Positions 58,975 through 64,000 of a stretch of DNA of 64,000 nucleotides are shown here, in pieces (within the stretch, counting starts at the first letter, position 1; the number at the start of each line of letters is the position of its first letter). The stretch spans positions 15,832,266 to 15,896,265 of the forward strand of contig CM022667.1 in assembly GCA_012295275.1 (NCBI GenBank). The letters run 5' to 3'. The stretch is from Chrysomallon squamiferum. Lineage: Eukaryota > Mollusca > Gastropoda > Neomphalida > Peltospiridae. The notes beneath the pieces were generated by a model. That model worked only from the letters and a program-made list of their open reading frames with translations. It was not told where the DNA came from and did no database searches. The position numbers and the translations under genes are program-made.

Positions 58975-59504
58975 CTGCAAATAGACGAATTTGTTCTAAA
59001 TTTAAAAAGTTATTTAACAAAGCTTTCTGATACGAAAGTTACATTATTCTATTTTAAATCACTATATAATTATATACATTTTATTTCCAAAAAAATCAAG
59101 TCATGTGAAATAGTAATTTTATCAGTGTTTTACAGAATAGAATACAAGGTGCTAAAATACAAGGTGATAAATAAAATAAGAGCTGGAAAAAAGTAGAGGA
59201 GTAAAAAGAAGGTATTAATGTTCAAGAAATCATTGTGTTGAGAAAGAGAAGAGACAAATGCTGACAAAATAAAAATGAATACGTGTCTGGATAGGATAGG
59301 GGTGGAGATAAGTGTATAAGAACAAAACTTAGTTACGTGTGGGTATAGATGTACATGTGAGAAAAGTATTGACTATATTGTTTTCTGTAACACATCACCG
59401 TCGACAAGTTTATAGACAGACTTAGTTTACTGTAAAGAAATATACACTGCTCTCGAGATAATTTAAAACTGTGTTTATGTACAACATTTTATTTTATATA
59501 ATTC

Positions 59505-59580
<76 letters not shown>

Positions 59581-62359
59581 TCGTCCTAAGAAGTATTATT
59601 TTTTTAACTAGATGTTTTGCGTACTAGTAAATACCTTTAATGAATTTATATACTCTTCAAGAAAAGTAATGGAACTCTAATAGGAATGAACAGTTGTTTA
59701 GATTGTACGGTTTGTCAGCTGTGGGAATAGATATTTGATATTAGTAAATCAACTGGGCAAACTTTATTTCTAAATATTAAACTGATGATGAGTACAGAAC
59801 TTCTAAAAGTATTCTTTGTAGTTCAGTTCATTCATTCATGTCTTCATACTATTGTCCCTTTCATTCAAATAATGTTTGGTAGCTGAACATTTTTAAAATG
59901 TGTTTTTTAAACTGATCCATATATAGAATTAAATTTTTTAAATAATATATTATTATTCAAGCATTCATCAAGCAATATTTTCAAAGTATTTTTTACTTAT
60001 TTTAGGTGTGTGTGCCAAAAACACAAAAACAAAACAAGAACAAATATAAATTAAATTATATCGGCGATACTTTTTGAAGTAAATGCTAGCTGAAATGCAA
60101 TACATTGCAGTCTGACTTGAACTTTGCACTATAGTATGACAGGAATAAGACAAACTTTGTCTCATACAGATCGAAAGGGCAAAGTACATCCTTTTTCCCT
60201 TTCTTTTCTTTTTTCTTGTTAACTCTCTTTTTTGTTTTGTTTTGTTTTATTTTTTCTTTCTTTCTTTCTTTCTTTTTTCTTTTCTTTTGTTTTAGTTTTT
60301 ATTTATTTATTTATTTGTTTTATCTTTTATTTAATTTTTTTTATTAAATATGAAAATCGATCAGAATCAGACAAATTCATGTGCGATAAAATGGCAGGTT
60401 TATAGAAAAAAGTGACAAGTTCGTTAGTTGTTGTTTTTTTCTCCAGTTTTTAAAGCATTAAGAACGGAAAAAAAAAAACGGTCCTTACCACATAGCAACA
60501 ATTTAGCATTAAAATGCTAGTGGTTTCGATGAAAATGTAAAATAAAATGAAATAAAATAAACTAATAAATAAATAAATAAATCAGTGGATGATGAAAAAA
60601 CCAATCAATCTTTACAACTTCAGCGGACATTCGACGGACATGTAAATAAATATATTAAAACGTTCTAATTCTAAAAATTAACAGTAATACATACTTAAAT
60701 AAATAAATAAATAGAAAAACAATTTCTTCAAAATTCTTTTTCTTTGGAAATATTTTCTGTATTTTTATATATATATACTAGCATATAACTTGTGAACATG
60801 AAAAAGATTATCCATTTAACATAAATAAAATAAATTTTAAAAATAGCAGTCTTGGCTCACATTAATTGAACTTTATAAAGAATAAAAGCTGCAAAATTAT
60901 TTCAAATATCAAGTTGTAAGTTCTGTCCCTTTTGTAAAGGCTCCGTAAAACAATTAAAAAACCCCACTATATCTGATTTATTCAATCGTTAATACAATCA
61001 TCATTCTTCTCTTTGACCATTTTCCTCTATCAATGAGTTTTTGTACTAACAGAAAAACGGACAGAATTAAAGGTCATTAACTCAGAATAATGCATTATTT
61101 TATTTCTACACAGGTTAACTTTAATAAATACATTTTCTATTTAACTAAGCAAAAAAAAATAAATAAATAAATAAACTGAAATCATCCAGTTTAAAAATTT
61201 TCGCTAAATGTGCTAAGTTGAAACCGCAATTTATATAAGCAGCCACTATGGTCACAAAATAAATTACTGTGACCTGCGTTCTCCACTGGAAAACGTCACA
61301 AGATATTCAGTCGTTATAGTAGTACTATCAGTGTTGAATACTTGTAATATATTATGTTTTATTAAACCCTTTATTTAGTTTTGAGGCGTAACATACGAAT
61401 TCAAACCCTACAGATTAACGCCAACATCATTTGACGACAAATAGAGAAAATCAAATTTTTTATTTACTTTTTCAGTTGAATCACATTTTCTGAAACCACT
61501 TGTTTACATTTCTGGCCCTCTTTCTTATTGTGCGAATTTGAGTATAAATTTAAAAAGAAAAACTATATATGTTGTTAAGAGTTTTCAAAAGGTTTCAAAA
61601 TCCTTCTTGATCGAAGATATTTTTATTTTCTGCTTTCAAAGGTATATAGTAAATACAATACGCGGGATTTTAAGAACAAATTCTTTTCACCGGTAAATGC
61701 AATTGAATTATCCTTACAGTAACGCTAAATAAAATATTTCACATCTTTATTTAATTTAGTCCACTATGGCTAAACATTATGTTAATACATAATTCTTTCT
61801 CCCATCTGTTTGGATTGTTTCTAACAAACCCTAATTTCTTCTTGTCCAGGGTTAGGTAAAAATATATATATATATATATATATAATTACTGTTCTCACTG
61901 AATAATGTGAAACGAGTAGAAAGAACTAAATGATGACAACAAAAATGTCTAAAATATAGAAGTGAAAATGCGTATGTTTGTATGTCTGTGTGTTTATTAT
62001 TAGCTAATAACAAATATAGATATCTTTTTACTCTGTAACTGAACAAATTAGGTTTATTAGTGATAGTCGTTGTCGTATGCTGCATTTATAATTTAAATAC
62101 AAAAACACAGTTACAATCACTAATATAACTGCTACTGTTACCACTACTACCAATACTGCTACTTCTACCTTTATTAAACAACTACTTATTTTACTACTAC
62201 TGCTACTGTGATAACAATGACAACGACCATGTTATTTCTGTCACCATCCCACGGCGGCAGTCAATGTGTGTGTTATTGTTTCTTACACTGTGAATCTGTC
62301 CTCTGCTTAGAGGCAACAGTGTAGTTTTATTATTACTTTCTCTTAGCTTTTCTTTTACC

Positions 62360-62443
<84 letters not shown>

Positions 62444-62944
62444 TTTGTTCTTTTTTTTTCCCTGAAAGGTTTAATGACATTTTTTGATTTGGCATGTCTA
62501 GAAGACCCTTTTGAAAACACACTCAAGACTTAATTTATGCACACTGACGATGAGTATTTTTTTTACACTACTGTTACTGTTACTTCTACAATATTCACTA
62601 CGGTAATTAGATTAGTCTATTAAAAATGCAGGTTTGTATACAGGATTCACATGGGATCAACCAGATATGCCGTTTTAGACAAAATGCTCGTCTGTAGACA
62701 ATAAAATGACATGATACTGGAATATGATCTTTTACGAATCTTACAAATCAACGTCTATCGAGTGTCAGCTGAGAAATAGTCTGTCACTGATGACTGGGTG
62801 GTGACGTTTTTTTTTTTTTTTTTTTTACTTTTTTTTTTTTCTTTTTTTTTTCATATTTCTCTCCAAAGCTATCTCCAGTGTCAGGGCCTCAGTGTTTAAC
62901 CCCGGCAAAGTCTTTATTATTTTCTCTTTTTTATCTTCAAAATT

Positions 62945-62987
<43 letters not shown>

Positions 62988-62991
62988 TTAC

Positions 62992-63063
<72 letters not shown>

Positions 63064-63987
63064 CGGTATATATAATTTTTTTTAAAGTTCAAAATAGCCA
63101 TGCATTTTTCATCCATTTTCTTCAACAATTACAAGAACAGATTAATGCGAACGGCCAGTGTTATTTCCATGAAATTATATTTATTAATAAATCATGTGAC
63201 CAACTGCATGAATAACCTAGCTTAAACCATCCATAGGTATATCTTTCTGTTTAAACAGTGGATCTGATGAAAACTTTTTCATTAATTTTGCTTTAGAAAG
63301 TTCGGTACGTTGCTGTTTTTTTTTCTGTTGCTTTGACATCACGACTAAGACAATGAAAAATATGCGCTATACGTAATTATGCCCATTTCTGTTTTTGACG
63401 TTAAATCTAAATGAGGGAATTTATTTTTGGCATCAACACACACTAATAATAATCTTGTTTATTTAGCTGTGTATAGTAATTACAAAGAAGCACGATCATT
63501 TCACATCACGGAGTCGCCCAATTTCGGTCAAATTGCCGCTGTTGCTTAAGAAGTAATCGTACTTGCATAACTTGCATACTTGCAGATGTTGACAAAACTA
63601 ATTACTATATAATTTGTTGATAAATCATTAATCAGCTATAGGGACAACCTAATTTCACTAGTTTATTTTTAACAATGTCACCTGCAGCTGAATAACCCGT
63701 CTCGCGGAAAGAATATTTTTTTAAAAGAAGAAAATGAACAGATCGCTTTAAATGTTCTGTCCAAAGGAGTGAAATAAATATCGGTTACGGTGCAAGTGGT
63801 TATAAACCAGTGCTTGGCTGAGTTATACGGTGCAAAATGATTGTTTCAACTATTCGTGATATTACTGTTTCATAAATCTATTTTTTAAACACCATATGCT
63901 TTATTTTTTATTTTATTTTTTTTTTTTTTTTTTTAAAACCTGATTACAAAACACGATAAATTGGAAGAAAAATAAATCGAAACTTAC
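58975..63987 (-). other. Intron of SLC26 copy 4 (5.0 kb)
   Basis: Blocks homologous to the other introns lie at about 58975-59580, 61190-61290, 61740-62170 and 63330-63987 (reverse complement). About 1.6 kb at 59600-61180 and about 1.1 kb at 62170-63320 have no counterpart in the other copies and account for the extra length. Microsatellites: (AAT)n at 59508-59580, (TA)n at 61863-61884, (ATT)n/(TTTA)n at 62360-62446 and 62943-63061. No transposon protein is visible in the extra segments. Confidence 0.7.
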
Positions 63988-64000
63988 CAGCAACTTTTCG
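63988..64000 (-). CDS. SLC26 copy 4, start-codon exon (partial, cut by window)
   Basis: The last 13 bases of the exon are in the window: on the gene strand C GAA AAG TTG CTG, then the donor GTAAGTTTCG. They give the end of the same peptide (IEKLL), with AAA to AAG and TTA to TTG, both silent. The ATG lies beyond the window edge. Confidence 0.7.

Larger units (their letters stand above)
52200..64000 (-). repeat. Segmental unit 4 (SLC26 copy 4), inverted
   Basis: Reading the minus strand from 64000 gives the start-codon exon edge, a longer intron, the large exon, the 3' flank with a conserved AATAAA, the GC-richer block, a TAAA-tailed repeat and the 1-kb repeat, in the same order as unit 3 on the plus strand. 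The window therefore ends in a large imperfect palindrome. The right end is cut by the window. Confidence 0.75.

Noticed and set aside
62878-63215. Leu/Ile-rich ORFs over (TTTA)n and (ATT)n
   Set aside because: Translated microsatellites.
1-64000. CRISPR arrays, tRNA or rRNA genes, intact transposase or reverse transcriptase genes
   Set aside because: I looked for spaced direct repeats, cloverleaf-like segments and long transposon ORFs. All the tandem repeats seen are eukaryotic micro- or minisatellites, and no tRNA/rRNA or transposon protein stood out.

Overview
This is a piece of an animal nuclear genome. It is strongly AT-rich, with spliced genes, canonical GT/AG introns of 3-5 kb and very dense microsatellites ((TAA)n, (TTTA)n, (GT)n, (GA)n). 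There are no bacterial operons and no complete transposase or reverse transcriptase genes. The style and the protein family fit an invertebrate, perhaps a mollusc or other lophotrochozoan; that placement is inference only.

The only protein-coding gene I can defend is an SLC26/SulP anion transporter, present four times in a recent segmental array. Copies 1 to 3 lie on the plus strand (large exons at 4853-6964, 27958-30070 and 45436-47548). Copy 4 lies on the minus strand (58974-56863). Each gene appears to have a tiny 31-nt exon carrying the start codon (1651-1685, 24712-24742, 42231-42261, and 64000-63988 cut by the window edge), a 3-5 kb intron, and one large exon for the rest of a protein of about 712 residues. 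A possible 40-nt exon further upstream is seen at 22484-22523 and 39957-39996. Copies 1 and 4 have intact large exons. Copy 2 has three one-base frameshifts and copy 3 has one, all in short homopolymers, so they may be pseudogenes or uncorrected assembly errors.

Layout: unit 1 (1 to about 23065) and unit 2 (about 23066-40517) are near-identical head-to-tail repeats. Unit 2 is interrupted by 200 N at 33801-34000, where about 6 kb of unit 1 has no counterpart. Unit 3 (from about 40518) and unit 4 (to 64000) face each other tail to tail, forming a large imperfect palindrome centred near 51.8-52.2 kb. Between genes there are about 1-kb direct repeats, TAAA-tailed repeats, a 2-kb inverted repeat with a polypyrimidine minisatellite at its inner edge, and a conserved block of about 350 bp carrying two palindromic TGACGTCA (CRE-type) sites.

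The points most worth a second look are: the transporter's anion-site motif, which lacks the usual serine and phenylalanine in every copy; a clear mosaic (gene-conversion) tract in copy 2; the conserved CRE block inside inverted repeats; 13 copies of the palindrome TCACGTGA across three repeat contexts; and a CpG-rich 320-bp insert of unknown origin at about 54745-55062. I found no convincing new gene system beyond this transporter array.
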